64,000 nucleotides of DNA, taken from SIG589 sp045652465 (GTDB lineage: Bacteria; Bacillota; Clostridia; Oscillospirales; Acutalibacteraceae). This document shows positions 24,795 to 32,074 of this stretch, one piece after another. How positions within the stretch are numbered: the stretch's first letter is position 1; each line of letters opens with the position of its first letter. Both the position numbers and the translations under genes were made by a program. The notes under the pieces are model-generated. The model ran no database searches, was not told the origin of the DNA, and was given only the letters and a program-made list of their open reading frames with translations. The stretch covers positions 62,001-126,000 of the forward strand of contig JAZRUI010000002.1 of assembly GCA_045652465.1 (NCBI GenBank). The letters are read 5' to 3'.

Positions 24795-25259
24795 ATGGAT
24801 AAAAGCAATTTAAAAACCGTGGCGACCAACAAAAAGGCGTTCCATGAATATTTTGTTGAGGAATCGCTCGAGGCCGGTATTGAACTGACCGGAACCGAAA
24901 TTAAATCGGTTCGCGCAGGCGGAGTTAGTCTTAAAGAAGCTTGGTGTTCGGTTGACGATGGCGAGATGATTATTAAGCAAATGCACATCGCCCCATATGA
25001 ACACGGCAATATTTTCAACAAAAACCCTTTAAGACCGCGCCGACTTTTGCTTCACAAGCGCGAAATAATGCGCCTTTTGGGGCTTCAAAAGCAGCAAGGA
25101 ATTGCGCTTGTTCCCCTTTCGGTTTATTTCAAGGGCTCGCGCCTTAAGGTGCAGCTCGGCGTTTGCCGCGGTAAAAAGCTTTATGATAAGCGCGCCGTTG
25201 CCGCCAAAAAGGATGCCGACCGCGATATCCAGCGCGCAATTAAAGAACAAAACAGGTAA
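24795..25259 (+). CDS. smpB: SsrA-binding protein SmpB
   Basis: Binds tmRNA and brings it to stalled ribosomes in trans-translation. The 154-residue protein has the family pattern: NKKAFHEYFVEESLEAGIELTGTEIKSVRAG, GEMIIKQMHIAPYEHGN, RPRRLLLHKREI and the C-terminal basic tail KLYDKRAVAAKKDADRDIQRAIK. ATG 24795 is well spaced from AGGTGAG. The tmRNA gene follows 16 bp later, the classic pairing. Confidence 0.97.
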   Translation: MDKSNLKTVATNKKAFHEYFVEESLEAGIELTGTEIKSVRAGGVSLKEAWCSVDDGEMIIKQMHIAPYEHGNIFNKNPLRPRRLLLHKREIMRLLGLQKQQGIALVPLSVYFKGSRLKVQLGVCRGKKLYDKRAVAAKKDADRDIQRAIKEQNR

Positions 25260-25275
25260 CCCCTGTTTTTTACAC

Positions 25276-25620
25276 GGGGCCGTAAAGGTTTCGACAGGGA
25301 TTTTGAACCACAGGAAGCGAGTAGCGGTGCGGAACCGCTTTAAAATCCGCACTTTAAAATTAACTGACAACAAAACAGTTGCTTACGCTGCCTAATTAGG
25401 CAGCCATCCGACCCCGCAGTACCGCGGGCGGGCAAGGGTGTCACACTAGCGGTGAACGTGAACGGAGGGGTTCTCCCCTCTCCGTCATGAAGCAGGAGAT
25501 TACGCGAAGCAAGCCTGACGGACGGCTCGCAGCTGCGGAAATTTAATAGACCGTCTGCACTCGGAGATGCTTGTGGAGAGAGATTTTTGGACACGGGTTC
25601 GATTCCCGTCGGCTCCACCA
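25276..25620 (+). ncRNA. ssrA: tmRNA
   Basis: One-piece tmRNA of about 345 nt, starting GGGGCCGTAAAGGTTTCGAC and ending GACACGGGTTCGATTCCCG then GTCGGCTCCACCA, so the tRNA-like ends and encoded CCA are present. The tag reading frame ends TDNKTVAYAA with its stop at 25393-25395. The exact resume codon is uncertain. It lies directly after smpB and is followed by a terminator. Confidence 0.96.
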
Positions 25621-25630
25621 AATAAAAACA

Positions 25631-25659
25631 GCCCGTCCCTTTATGGGGCGGGCGTTTTT
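25631..25659 (+). terminator. tmRNA terminator
   Basis: GCCCGTCCC-TTTAT-GGGGCGGGC followed by GTTTTTC. Part of it (from 25640) is included in a 77-bp duplication found again at 26300. Confidence 0.88.
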
Positions 25660-25716
25660 CTGGGTATGATTAGTTTTTTAAGGGGTAGGAGACGGAAGAA
25701 CCGTCCCCTTGTCTCC
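25640..25716 (+). repeat. 77-bp direct duplication, copy 1
   Basis: Aligns without gaps to 26300-26376, exactly 660 bp away, with about five mismatches. It spans half of the tmRNA terminator, an AT-rich joint (GGTATGATTAGTTTTTTA) and one palindromic repeat unit. Confidence 0.9.
25688..25716 (-). repeat. Palindromic GAGAC repeat, copy 1
   Basis: Minus strand GGAGACAAGGGGACGGTT then CTTCCGTCTCC: an imperfect palindrome related to the three other copies at 26000, 26271 and 26348. The ends GAGACAA...GTCTC can pair, as in short mobile or REP-like elements. Confidence 0.85.
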
Positions 25717-25744
25717 TAAATGCACTTGAAATTATCGTTCATGG

Positions 25745-25981
25745 TTAATCAACAATTATCCTTTTTTCTTTTTGTTCCTTATGATACTGCGCGTAATCTT
25801 TAATGAAACGCTCTTTTATATCGTCAGGCGTTTCAGGGCGAAAATAAATTAAATAATCGTCCTCGATAACAAGCGAGCCTGCGCCCACTTTATGAGTTTT
25901 TTCTAAACCCTTTGGGAAGACCATACAATATTCAGCAGCATATTCAAATAAAAGCTTTGAACTGTAATTATCGCTAAACAT
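25745..25981 (-). CDS. Hypothetical small protein
   Basis: Unrecognised 78-residue soluble protein, rich in charged residues towards the C-terminus (ETPDDIKERFIKDYAQYHKEQKEKR). ATG 25981 is preceded by AAAGGACTG, giving a plausible ribosome site, and it directly follows the stop of the truncated YjcQ-like gene. It sits in the repeat-rich patch with other small genes, which suggests an accessory origin, perhaps mobile or phage-derived. No function is proposed. Confidence 0.6.
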   Translation of the reverse strand: MFSDNYSSKLLFEYAAEYCMVFPKGLEKTHKVGAGSLVIEDDYLIYFRPETPDDIKERFIKDYAQYHKEQKEKRIIVD

Positions 25982-26122
25982 TTATTTCAGTCCTTTCATG
26001 AGACAAAGGGACGGTTCTCTTGTCTCTCGTTTATAATCAAGCTGCGATATATCATATTCGGGATAGTCCATCGCCCTTTCAAGGGTGTGGAGGATTTTAT
26101 AGATGATTTGGAAGTTATTCAT
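25982..26122 (-). pseudogene. YjcQ-like gene truncated by a repeat element
   Basis: The first 30 residues (MNNFQIIYKILHTLERAMDY then PEYDISQLDY) closely resemble the N-terminus of YjcQ-family phage-type proteins, which are normally around 100 residues. At that point the GAGAC repeat (26000-26027) begins and the reading frame continues through it as KRETREPSLCLMKGLK before stopping, giving 46 residues. The rest of the domain is missing, so the repeat seems to have replaced or deleted the 3' part. Family naming is by eye. Confidence 0.55.
26000..26027 (+). repeat. Palindromic GAGAC repeat, copy 2
   Basis: GAGACAAAGGGACGGTTC then TCTTGTCTCT, nearly identical to copy 3 at 26271. It lies inside the truncated YjcQ-like gene. 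Confidence 0.88.
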
Positions 26123-26252
26123 CATCGTCTAAATCCTCAATAGGATAAGATTCGATTTCTTCTTCCGTTACGCCCAACTTTTCCATCATAATTCTATTGT
26201 TCTTTTCGCATATTTCGTCGGGCAAATCTAACCCATGAACTATTTTATCCAT
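26115..26252 (-). CDS. Hypothetical 45-residue acidic protein
   Basis: MDKIVHGLDLPDEICEKNNR then a strongly acidic tail (EEEIESYPIEDLDDDE). ATG 26252 follows AAAGGAGAAAAAG, a good ribosome site. Its stop overlaps the start region of the YjcQ-like remnant, so the two were probably translated together. Small and acidic, it could be an antitoxin or DNA-mimic type protein, but nothing in the sequence proves this. Confidence 0.5.
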   Translation of the reverse strand: MDKIVHGLDLPDEICEKNNRIMMEKLGVTEEEIESYPIEDLDDDE

Positions 26253-26270
26253 AAAATCTTTTTCTCCTTT

Positions 26271-26298
26271 GAGACAAAGGGACGGTTCTCTTGTCTCC
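26271..26298 (+). repeat. Palindromic GAGAC repeat, copy 3
   Basis: GAGACAAAGGGACGGTTC then TCTTGTCTCC; nearly identical to copy 2, and abuts the second copy of the 77-bp duplication. Confidence 0.88.
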
Positions 26299-26299
26299 G

Positions 26300-26376
26300 T
26301 TTATGGGGCGAGCGTTTTTCAGGGTATGATTAGTTTTTTAGGGGTTAGGAGACGGAATAACCGTCCCCTTGTCTCT
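26300..26376 (+). repeat. 77-bp direct duplication, copy 2
   Basis: Second copy of the segment at 25640-25716. It carries only the 3' half of the tmRNA terminator hairpin, showing that the segment came from the tmRNA end and not the reverse. Confidence 0.9.
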
Positions 26377-26498
26377 CGATTATAGATTTCTTTTGAAATG
26401 GATTCATTTTCTACAACATCAATCCCTTTGCCCTTGCACAAATAAATTATACCACCGTTTTCATCCTTTGCAATACCAATTCCTTTATACATTCGCAT
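26319..26498 (-). pseudogene. Truncated small gene ending in the repeat
   Basis: From ATG 26498 the frame reads MRMYKGIGIAKDENGGIIYL then CKGKGIDVVENESISKEIYN, and then runs into the GAGAC repeat, where its last residues (RETRGRLFRLLTPKKLIIP) are encoded by duplicated non-genic DNA. The frame is open up to TTG 26555, but that region overlaps the T-box promoter of the opposite strand. Probably a broken gene with a repeat-derived tail. Confidence 0.4.
26348..26376 (-). repeat. Palindromic GAGAC repeat, copy 4
   Basis: Minus strand GAGACAAGGGGACGGTTA then TTCCGTCTCC; it is the palindromic part of the second 77-bp duplicate. Confidence 0.85.
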
Positions 26499-26548
26499 TT
26501 TTTCGGGTTGAGCTTTTTTAAACGCTTTGGCTGAATACGCACCCCCTC

Positions 26549-26577
26549 TTGACAAAGCGGCAAACGAGGGGTATAAT
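26549..26577 (+). promoter_or_regulatory. Promoter of the trpB T-box transcript
   Basis: TTGACA, 17-bp spacer, TATAAT: a perfect consensus promoter, about 20 bp before the T-box leader. Confidence 0.93.
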
Positions 26578-26589
26578 GGGTTAAAATTA

Positions 26590-26868
26590 AATTAAACCGT
26601 TGAGGCGGAGATAACGGCAGTTATGCCTTCACAGAGAGCCCGTGGAGCTGGGAATCGGGTAGGAAACAGATTGTCAAATGGACCGCTGATGGCGCAGTCA
26701 AATGTGATTTTTTCACAGAGTATTCTGCGACGGAGGACACTCGTTAGTTGTCGGGGATATGATGGTATCCTTTAAAGCGCATAGGTTTCCTATGAATTCA
26801 AGGTGGCACCGCGGATAAACTGTTTATTCGTCCTTGGCAGATGGCATAACTCTGTCAAGGACTTTTTT
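26590..26868 (+). promoter_or_regulatory. Tryptophan-specific T-box riboswitch
   Basis: Leader RNA that senses uncharged tRNA. It has a long stem I with AGAGAG and GGAATCGGGTAGGAAAC elements, a specifier-loop triplet TGG at 26679-26681 (tryptophan) followed by ACCGCTGA, the T-box core AAGGTGGCACCGCGG (26800-26814) and a terminator GTCCTTGGCAGA/TCTGTCAAGGAC followed by TTTTTT (26863-26868). Uncharged tRNA-Trp would favour the antiterminator and allow transcription of trpB. Confidence 0.93.
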
Positions 26869-26894
26869 ATGCCGTTATGAACGGAGGAAATTAT

Positions 26895-26930
26895 ATGTTA
26901 CTCGATAAACGATGGCGACTCTTAAAGTGA
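26895..26930 (+). CDS. 11-codon mini-ORF with a Trp codon, possible leader peptide
   Basis: ACGGAGGAAATTAT followed by ATG at 26895 encodes MLLDKRWRLLK and stops at 26928. The ribosome site is as strong as that of trpB, and the frame has one Trp codon preceded by an Arg codon. It lies after the T-box terminator and 38 bp before trpB. It may be a leader peptide or upstream ORF coupled to trpB, or a remnant of a deleted trp gene. No coding support beyond the start signal. Confidence 0.4.
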   Translation: MLLDKRWRLLK

Positions 26931-26967
26931 ATTTTAAGGCTAACCTAAACTTTTGGAGGAAAATAAA

Positions 26968-28188
26968 ATGAAACTTAACAATGTTGATTTCGAAACCTAT
27001 TTTAATAACTACCCCGATAAAGAGGGCTACTTCGGCAAGTATGGCGGAGTTTATGTTGATGATAAGCTCAAGGATGCCATGAAGGAGATAACCTCGGCAT
27101 ATTTCTCGATTTGCCAGTCGCGCAAGTTTATTGCCGAGCTTCGCCGCATCCGCAAGGAATTCCAAGGCCGACCCACACCTGTTACCCACCTCGAGCGTCT
27201 TTCCGATGCCTTGGGCGGCAAGGTTCAGCTTTATGCCAAGCGCGAAGACCTCAACCATTCGGGCGCACACAAATTAAACCACTGCATGGGCGAAGCGCTG
27301 CTCGCAAAATATATGGGCAAGAAGAAGGTTATCGCCGAAACAGGCGCAGGACAGCACGGCGTTGCGCTTGCTACCGCGGCGGCATATTTTGGCCTGCAGT
27401 GCGATATTTACATGGGCTCGGTTGACATTAAAAAGCAGGCACCCAATGTTGCAAGAATGAAGATTTTAGGCGCTAATGTTATTGAGGTTACCCATGGTCT
27501 TCAAACCCTGAAGGAAGCGGTTGACGCTGCGTTCGATGCCTACAGCAAGGAATATAACGATGCTATCTACTGCATCGGCTCGGTGCTCGGTCCTCACCCG
27601 TTCCCCATGATGGTTCGCGATTTCCAAAGCGTTGTTGGAATCGAGGCTCGCGAGCAGTTTATTGATATGACAGGTCATTTGCCCAATGCGATTGTCGCCT
27701 GCGTTGGCGGCGGAAGCAACGCGGCAGGACTTTTCGCAGGCTTCCTTAACGACCCCGTTGATATTTACGGTATTGAACCTTTGGGTCGCGGCGCAAAGCT
27801 CGGCGACCACGCTGCAAGCCTTAAATACGGCAGCGAAGGAATTATGCACGGCTTTAACAGCATAATGCTCAAGGATGAAAACGGCGAGCCCGCCCCCGTT
27901 TACTCGGTTGCAAGCGGACTTGACTATCCCTCCTCGGGACCTGAACACGCATTCTTGCAGGAAATCGGCAGGGTTAAATATGATGTTATCGATGATGAGG
28001 AAACCATCGATGCATTCTATAAGCTTGCCCGCCTTGAAGGCATTATCCCCGCCATTGAAAGCTCCCACGCCGTTGCTTTCGGCATGAAGCTCGCAAAGCG
28101 CATGGACCACGGTTCGATTCTTATCAACCTTTCGGGTCGCGGCGACAAGGATATGGATTTCGTTATTGAACAGTTTGGTATGAGATAA
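26968..28188 (+). CDS. trpB: Tryptophan synthase beta chain
   Basis: PLP enzyme that condenses indole with serine to give tryptophan. The 406-residue protein has GRPTPVTHLERLSDALG, the PLP lysine at about 102 (KREDLNHSGAHKLNHC), catalytic Glu region ETGAGQHGVALATAAA, phosphate-binding CVGGGSNAAGLF and GIEPLGRG. ATG 26968 follows TTTGGAGG. No trpA or other trp gene is next to it, so it may salvage indole; it is controlled by a Trp T-box. A strong terminator follows. Confidence 0.95.
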   Translation: MKLNNVDFETYFNNYPDKEGYFGKYGGVYVDDKLKDAMKEITSAYFSICQSRKFIAELRRIRKEFQGRPTPVTHLERLSDALGGKVQLYAKREDLNHSGAHKLNHCMGEALLAKYMGKKKVIAETGAGQHGVALATAAAYFGLQCDIYMGSVDIKKQAPNVARMKILGANVIEVTHGLQTLKEAVDAAFDAYSKEYNDAIYCIGSVLGPHPFPMMVRDFQSVVGIEAREQFIDMTGHLPNAIVACVGGGSNAAGLFAGFLNDPVDIYGIEPLGRGAKLGDHAASLKYGSEGIMHGFNSIMLKDENGEPAPVYSVASGLDYPSSGPEHAFLQEIGRVKYDVIDDEETIDAFYKLARLEGIIPAIESSHAVAFGMKLAKRMDHGSILINLSGRGDKDMDFVIEQFGMR

Positions 28189-28191
28189 ATT

Positions 28192-28224
28192 AAAACCCCC
28201 GCTCAAACGAGCGGGGGTTAATTT
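28192..28224. terminator. Bidirectional terminator
   Basis: AAAACCCCCGCTC-AAAC-GAGCGGGGGTTAATTTT between trpB and the convergent FAD oxidoreductase gene. Confidence 0.92.
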
Positions 28225-29408
28225 TATATAATAAATATATCGCCGGGAACTTCGCGGACGCCTGTTCCCTTCTCGATTGCCCAGTTGGCGGCAAGGCCTG
28301 CATTCTCGCCCATGGCGCAGCAGTTGCCCGTTACGCGATAGGATGCCATCGCCGTGTGGGTTCCCGAGATGGTTTTTCCAACCACCAAAAGTCCCTCTAT
28401 TCCCTTCGGAATAAGGCTGCGATAGGGCAGCTCATACTCGGTTACATCGCAGCAAACCTGCTCCTGCTCGTTGCCGTGGATATCGACATTAAAGGTTACC
28501 TTGGCAACGGCATCGGGGAAATGCGAGCCGTTCATTATATCCTCGGTGTTGACGCAATATTCGCCAACAATGCGGCGGGATTCGCGCACGCCCAAGAGCG
28601 GCGCCGACTGAACGAGATGAAGACCCGCAAAATCGGGATTATAGTTTTTGAGCATCTCGAAGGTTTCGAGCATTTGGCGGCGGCCTTCAATTACCGCGGC
28701 GGTACGGTCGGCTGCCGAGAGAGGCTTAGCATTCATATGGGTTAGTTGAACAACGCCGAAGCCCGAGCCGGGGGCAGGAATTAAATAGGGCACCTCAAAG
28801 GGAGGCTCCTTGCCGCTACCCTCCGCCTCATATGCCGAAACGAGTTCCTTATAAATCATTGCGCCATCGCGATATTTTTCGGGAATGCCGCAAACGAGAT
28901 ACATTAATGTTACCGACTGGCAGTTGCCCTTTTGGTCGCCAACGCGATATTCGGCGCCTGCATCGGCTGCAACGAGGGCATCGCCCGAAGCATCGATAAC
29001 GATTTTAGCGTTATATGCCTTCTCGCCCTCGATGTTCTTAACCTTAACGCCAACAATGCGATTGCCATCCATCAGTGCGCCCTCATAATGGGTGTCATAA
29101 AGGATGGTCACGCCTGCCTCAAGGCACTTGCGCTCGAGCATTTCCTTCATATATTCATATGTAAAGCTGGATTCCCAAAAGCCGCCCCATTGACCCTTGC
29201 TCTTAAGCTCGTCAACAAGCTCCTTCATGAAACCCTTTTTGTTTTCATAATCAAAGATGGGATTAACGAATCCCGAGGTCCACATTCCGCCAAGGCAATA
29301 GGTTTGCTCAACAAGCAGCACGCTGCTTCCCTTTCTTGCGGCGGCAACCGCGGCGGCTGTTCCCGAAGGGCCTCCGCCAACTACTATCACATCAAAAGAA
29401 TTATTCAT
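28224..29408 (-). CDS. FAD-dependent oxidoreductase
   Basis: Soluble flavoprotein of 394 residues of the FAD_oxidored family. FAD-binding is shown by VIVVGGGPSGTAAAVAAARKG, the adenine ribose region LLVEQ, and a C-terminal LLVVGKTISGTHTAMASYRV then TGNCCAMGENAGLAA. The substrate cannot be read. It is divergent from the AraC regulator 100 bp away, which may control it, and is not in an operon with the large surface protein. Confidence 0.87.
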   Translation of the reverse strand: MNNSFDVIVVGGGPSGTAAAVAAARKGSSVLLVEQTYCLGGMWTSGFVNPIFDYENKKGFMKELVDELKSKGQWGGFWESSFTYEYMKEMLERKCLEAGVTILYDTHYEGALMDGNRIVGVKVKNIEGEKAYNAKIVIDASGDALVAADAGAEYRVGDQKGNCQSVTLMYLVCGIPEKYRDGAMIYKELVSAYEAEGSGKEPPFEVPYLIPAPGSGFGVVQLTHMNAKPLSAADRTAAVIEGRRQMLETFEMLKNYNPDFAGLHLVQSAPLLGVRESRRIVGEYCVNTEDIMNGSHFPDAVAKVTFNVDIHGNEQEQVCCDVTEYELPYRSLIPKGIEGLLVVGKTISGTHTAMASYRVTGNCCAMGENAGLAANWAIEKGTGVREVPGDIFII

Positions 29409-29432
29409 AACTTTTTCAACTCCAAAAAAGCC

Positions 29433-29461
29433 TTTACTTTTTTAATAAGGTTAAATATAAT
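29433..29461 (+). promoter_or_regulatory. araC-type regulator promoter
   Basis: TTTACT, 17-bp spacer and TATAAT, 46 bp upstream of the regulator start. Confidence 0.62.
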
Positions 29462-29468
29462 TGTTATA

Positions 29469-29487
29469 GAAAAAACTTAAAGCAAAA
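29469..29487 (+). promoter_or_regulatory. Motif shared with the giant surface protein promoter
   Basis: GAAAAAACTTAAAGCAAAA, matched at 38911-38928 upstream of the operon on the other side of this regulator, with a one-base gap. Candidate regulator site just after its own promoter. Confidence 0.4.
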
Positions 29488-29507
29488 CCCCCGAAAAGGA
29501 GATTTTT

Positions 29508-30224
29508 ATGGAAAAACCTAAAATCAAACTCTATTTCTATTTTCCAAAAAAGGAGAAATTCGATTTTGATAAGGAAACCTATGATTGTTCGGTTTTATTT
29601 TTAAATGTTGCGGGCAGTTTTCAATATCGCATAGGCAACCAGCCGTTGGAGGAGGCGCAACCGGGGGATATAATCTTTTGCCCGCGGGACACGGTGTTCC
29701 AACGCAAGACCCTATCGCCTATCGAACTGCATATGATAAAATTCGATGGCTCCCTGCCCAAGAGAAATTATCGAATAACCTCGCGCATCCACGATGACCT
29801 TAAGGTTATTTCGCACAAGAGCTTTGCAAGATATCCCGATATAGATGAGCTGCTTGAGCACTATATTTGCGACATCATTTATACGCTATCCGAGGAATCT
29901 ATCCCCTCGCCCGTTATGCCGATAATTAAATATATGAATGAAAACTGCCACCTGCCGATAACCAACAAAACGCTTTGCGATATGCTGCATTGTTCCGAGG
30001 TTAGTCTTATTTCGCAGGTTAAGGCGCTCACGGGCAAAACCCCGCGGCAATACATTAACGACCGCCGCATCGAGCGCGCCAAGGAAATTTTGCTTTCCCG
30101 AGATATTCCCGTTTCGGCGGTTGCCGCACAAACGGGATTCGAAGACCCGTTTTATTTCAGCAAGGCCTTCAGCAAGGCAACGGGAATGTCGCCCAGCAAG
30201 TTCAAATCTAAATTCACGATATAA
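29508..30224 (+). CDS. AraC family transcriptional regulator
   Basis: DNA-binding regulator of 238 residues with an N-terminal cupin-like sensor domain (PGDIIFCPRDTVFQRKTLS) and a C-terminal pair of helix-turn-helix motifs: ITNKTLCDMLHCSEVSLISQ and IPVSAVAAQTGFEDPFYFSKAF with the family end KATGMSPSKF. AAAAGGAG precedes ATG. It is divergent from the FAD oxidoreductase and convergent with the large surface protein/glycosidase operon, so a role controlling one or both is likely. Confidence 0.93.
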   Translation: MEKPKIKLYFYFPKKEKFDFDKETYDCSVLFLNVAGSFQYRIGNQPLEEAQPGDIIFCPRDTVFQRKTLSPIELHMIKFDGSLPKRNYRITSRIHDDLKVISHKSFARYPDIDELLEHYICDIIYTLSEESIPSPVMPIIKYMNENCHLPITNKTLCDMLHCSEVSLISQVKALTGKTPRQYINDRRIERAKEILLSRDIPVSAVAAQTGFEDPFYFSKAFSKATGMSPSKFKSKFTI

Positions 30225-30255
30225 AGCACAGCGCCAAAAGGCGCTGTGCTTTTTT
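30225..30255 (+). terminator. Terminator of the AraC regulator gene
   Basis: AGCACAGCGCC-AAAA-GGCGCTGTGCTTTTTT. A second, GC-rich inverted repeat (GCGGGTCGC/GCGACCCGC, 30263-30297) without a T tract follows. Confidence 0.9.
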
Positions 30256-30310
30256 GTTGGGGCGGGTCGCCCCCGTGTTGCAAAAGCGCGACCCGCCGCA
30301 TTCAATTCGT

Positions 30311-32074
30311 TTAACCGAAGTTTTGAATGGTTGAATAAACCGCCACACCGCCACCGGGAATGGTATCAACAATGCTTTCCGTTACATTCTCGAAAATCTT
30401 ATCAGCAGTTATGATTTTTGCTGCCGAGGTGGGTTTTATGGTGTTGGGAGAATAGAGATAGCGGCAAAATTCTTTTCCGCCCAAAGCCTTCTCGAGGTTT
30501 ATCTTAACGGGAACTGACTCCTGATTCATATTAGCTACAACAAAGGACCAGTTGCCATCCTCAAGCTCAACCGCGGTTATATAAACTGCGGGGATTGAAT
30601 CGGAGAAGGAAACATCATAGGTCTTTCCGTTTTCGCCATCTAAATATTTGGAGAGCAGGGTTAGCGCATAATAGTTGGGATAGGGGGTTTCGCTGTTATA
30701 AAGCGAGGGAACCGTTCCCAAAATTTGCGCACCGTTTTTATATTCGCCGCCCGAGCCATAGTAGCCGGCCCAGGTTTGATCAAAGAACTGCCAGCAGGAA
30801 ATCGCCGAAACGCCTGCATTGAAGGCCGCCATCATCTTAACAACCTGCTGGGTTGCAAGCCAGGTATCGTCCCAGGTTTCTTTTTGGAATTCATCGCCAT
30901 CGGTTCCGAATTCATCAAGCCAAAACTCTCTTACATTCTTAAAGCCATAGCCATCAACCTTGCTCATAAGACCATAATAGAGGTCGTAGCTCTCGCCATA
31001 AGGGTCATCGGTCGGGCTTTGCATGGTTTGAGTGTAATGCGAGGAATAGATATCAAAGATATCTCTATGCCAGGGGCTTGCCATAAAGGCGGATGCAAGA
31101 CCTAAACGGTCGGTCTTAACCGACTGGTTGGGGCCTATGAGGGTCATCTTATCGCGAAGTCCTTCAGCCTTTAGCGCTTCATGGAGAGCCAAGAAGGTTG
31201 CCTTTTGATAATCAACGAAGGCGCCCGTTGCCGAGCCGCCGTCCTCACGGGGTTCGTTAAACACAACGAAGTTGAAGGCATTGGTAACGCCGTGGTCTTC
31301 GAGGGCTCTAACGAGTTCAACACCCCACTGCGCATAGCGGCGGTTTTGCTCTTCATGGTCGATTTGCTGATGATAGGTGCCGAAGCTTAAGGAAACGATG
31401 GGGTTTCCGTTTTCATCAAACTTGCGAGGCATTAGATAGGGAACCTCAACGAAGCTGTGGTTATCGCTTCCGCAATAATACATAGCGGGATAATACCAAG
31501 CGAAAACGATGAGGATTTCAATATCGTATTCCGCGGCTTTCTTGCAGAAACGATAGAAGTTTTGCATATTCTCGTTTTCCCAATCCCAAGGGTCACTATC
31601 ATCGCCCGAATACACCCAATCGGACTTGAACTGGGTTCGCATAAAGTCGAAGCCCGCTTCTTTATAGCGTTTGAATTCGAGATCAATCATCTCGTCGGTA
31701 TATTTGCGGTCGTTCGGGTCCATATCAAGGAACTCGGTTGAATGATAAACCGAGCTTGTAAGGCCGCGGAAGTTGGTGCAAAGCGGGTCGCTGCCGTTAT
31801 AAACGGTTAGCGTGCAATATTCTTCATCGCCAAAGAGCGAATCGGCGCTTTGCTTTTCACCATCATAATCGCCGAGGTCGAGGGTTATATCATCGTTGTC
31901 ATCCGAGGGCTCATCGGTTTCATCCTTATCGCCCTTGCCAACAACCTCAACGATTTGCTTTATGGTGTCCTTACCGTCGCTTTCGCAGGAAACGAAAGCG
32001 ACGCTTAAAAGAACAGCAATTAACACGAGTGCGAGGACCATTGAAATAATAGAGATTAACTTTTTATTTTTCAT
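30311..32074 (-). CDS. Clan GH-A glycoside hydrolase lipoprotein
   Basis: Predicted surface-anchored glycosidase, 587 residues. A lipoprotein signal (LIAVLLSVAFVSCESD) and an acidic linker (about 35-75) lead to a TIM-barrel domain: FRGLTSSVYHSTEF, FMRTQFKSDWVYSG, acid/base Glu in FNFVVFNEPREDGG, and nucleophile Glu in REFWLDEFGTDGDEF. The two glutamates on consecutive strands fit GH5/GH39-like clan GH-A enzymes; the exact family and substrate are unknown. Its ATG overlaps the upstream stop as TAATG, coupling it to the giant surface protein. Confidence 0.85.
   Translation of the reverse strand: MKNKKLISIISMVLALVLIAVLLSVAFVSCESDGKDTIKQIVEVVGKGDKDETDEPSDDNDDITLDLGDYDGEKQSADSLFGDEEYCTLTVYNGSDPLCTNFRGLTSSVYHSTEFLDMDPNDRKYTDEMIDLEFKRYKEAGFDFMRTQFKSDWVYSGDDSDPWDWENENMQNFYRFCKKAAEYDIEILIVFAWYYPAMYYCGSDNHSFVEVPYLMPRKFDENGNPIVSLSFGTYHQQIDHEEQNRRYAQWGVELVRALEDHGVTNAFNFVVFNEPREDGGSATGAFVDYQKATFLALHEALKAEGLRDKMTLIGPNQSVKTDRLGLASAFMASPWHRDIFDIYSSHYTQTMQSPTDDPYGESYDLYYGLMSKVDGYGFKNVREFWLDEFGTDGDEFQKETWDDTWLATQQVVKMMAAFNAGVSAISCWQFFDQTWAGYYGSGGEYKNGAQILGTVPSLYNSETPYPNYYALTLLSKYLDGENGKTYDVSFSDSIPAVYITAVELEDGNWSFVVANMNQESVPVKINLEKALGGKEFCRYLYSPNTIKPTSAAKIITADKIFENVTESIVDTIPGGGVAVYSTIQNFG

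Noticed and set aside
25340..25621. 93-codon frame antisense to the tmRNA (MVEPTGIEPVSKN...)
   Set aside because: This is the well-known false protein produced by translating the complement of tmRNA or tRNA 3' ends; the DNA is fully explained by ssrA.
25660..26580. CRISPR array or intact insertion sequence in the repeat-rich patch
   Set aside because: Only four copies occur, at irregular spacing and in both orientations, and there is no transposase or cas gene.
27466..28206. 246-codon minus-strand frame inside trpB
   Set aside because: Antisense shadow of a clear trpB gene; no family motif and no start signal.
30263..30297. GC-rich inverted repeat as a second terminator
   Set aside because: The arms are strong but no T tract follows on either strand; it may protect the mRNA end, but termination is not supported.
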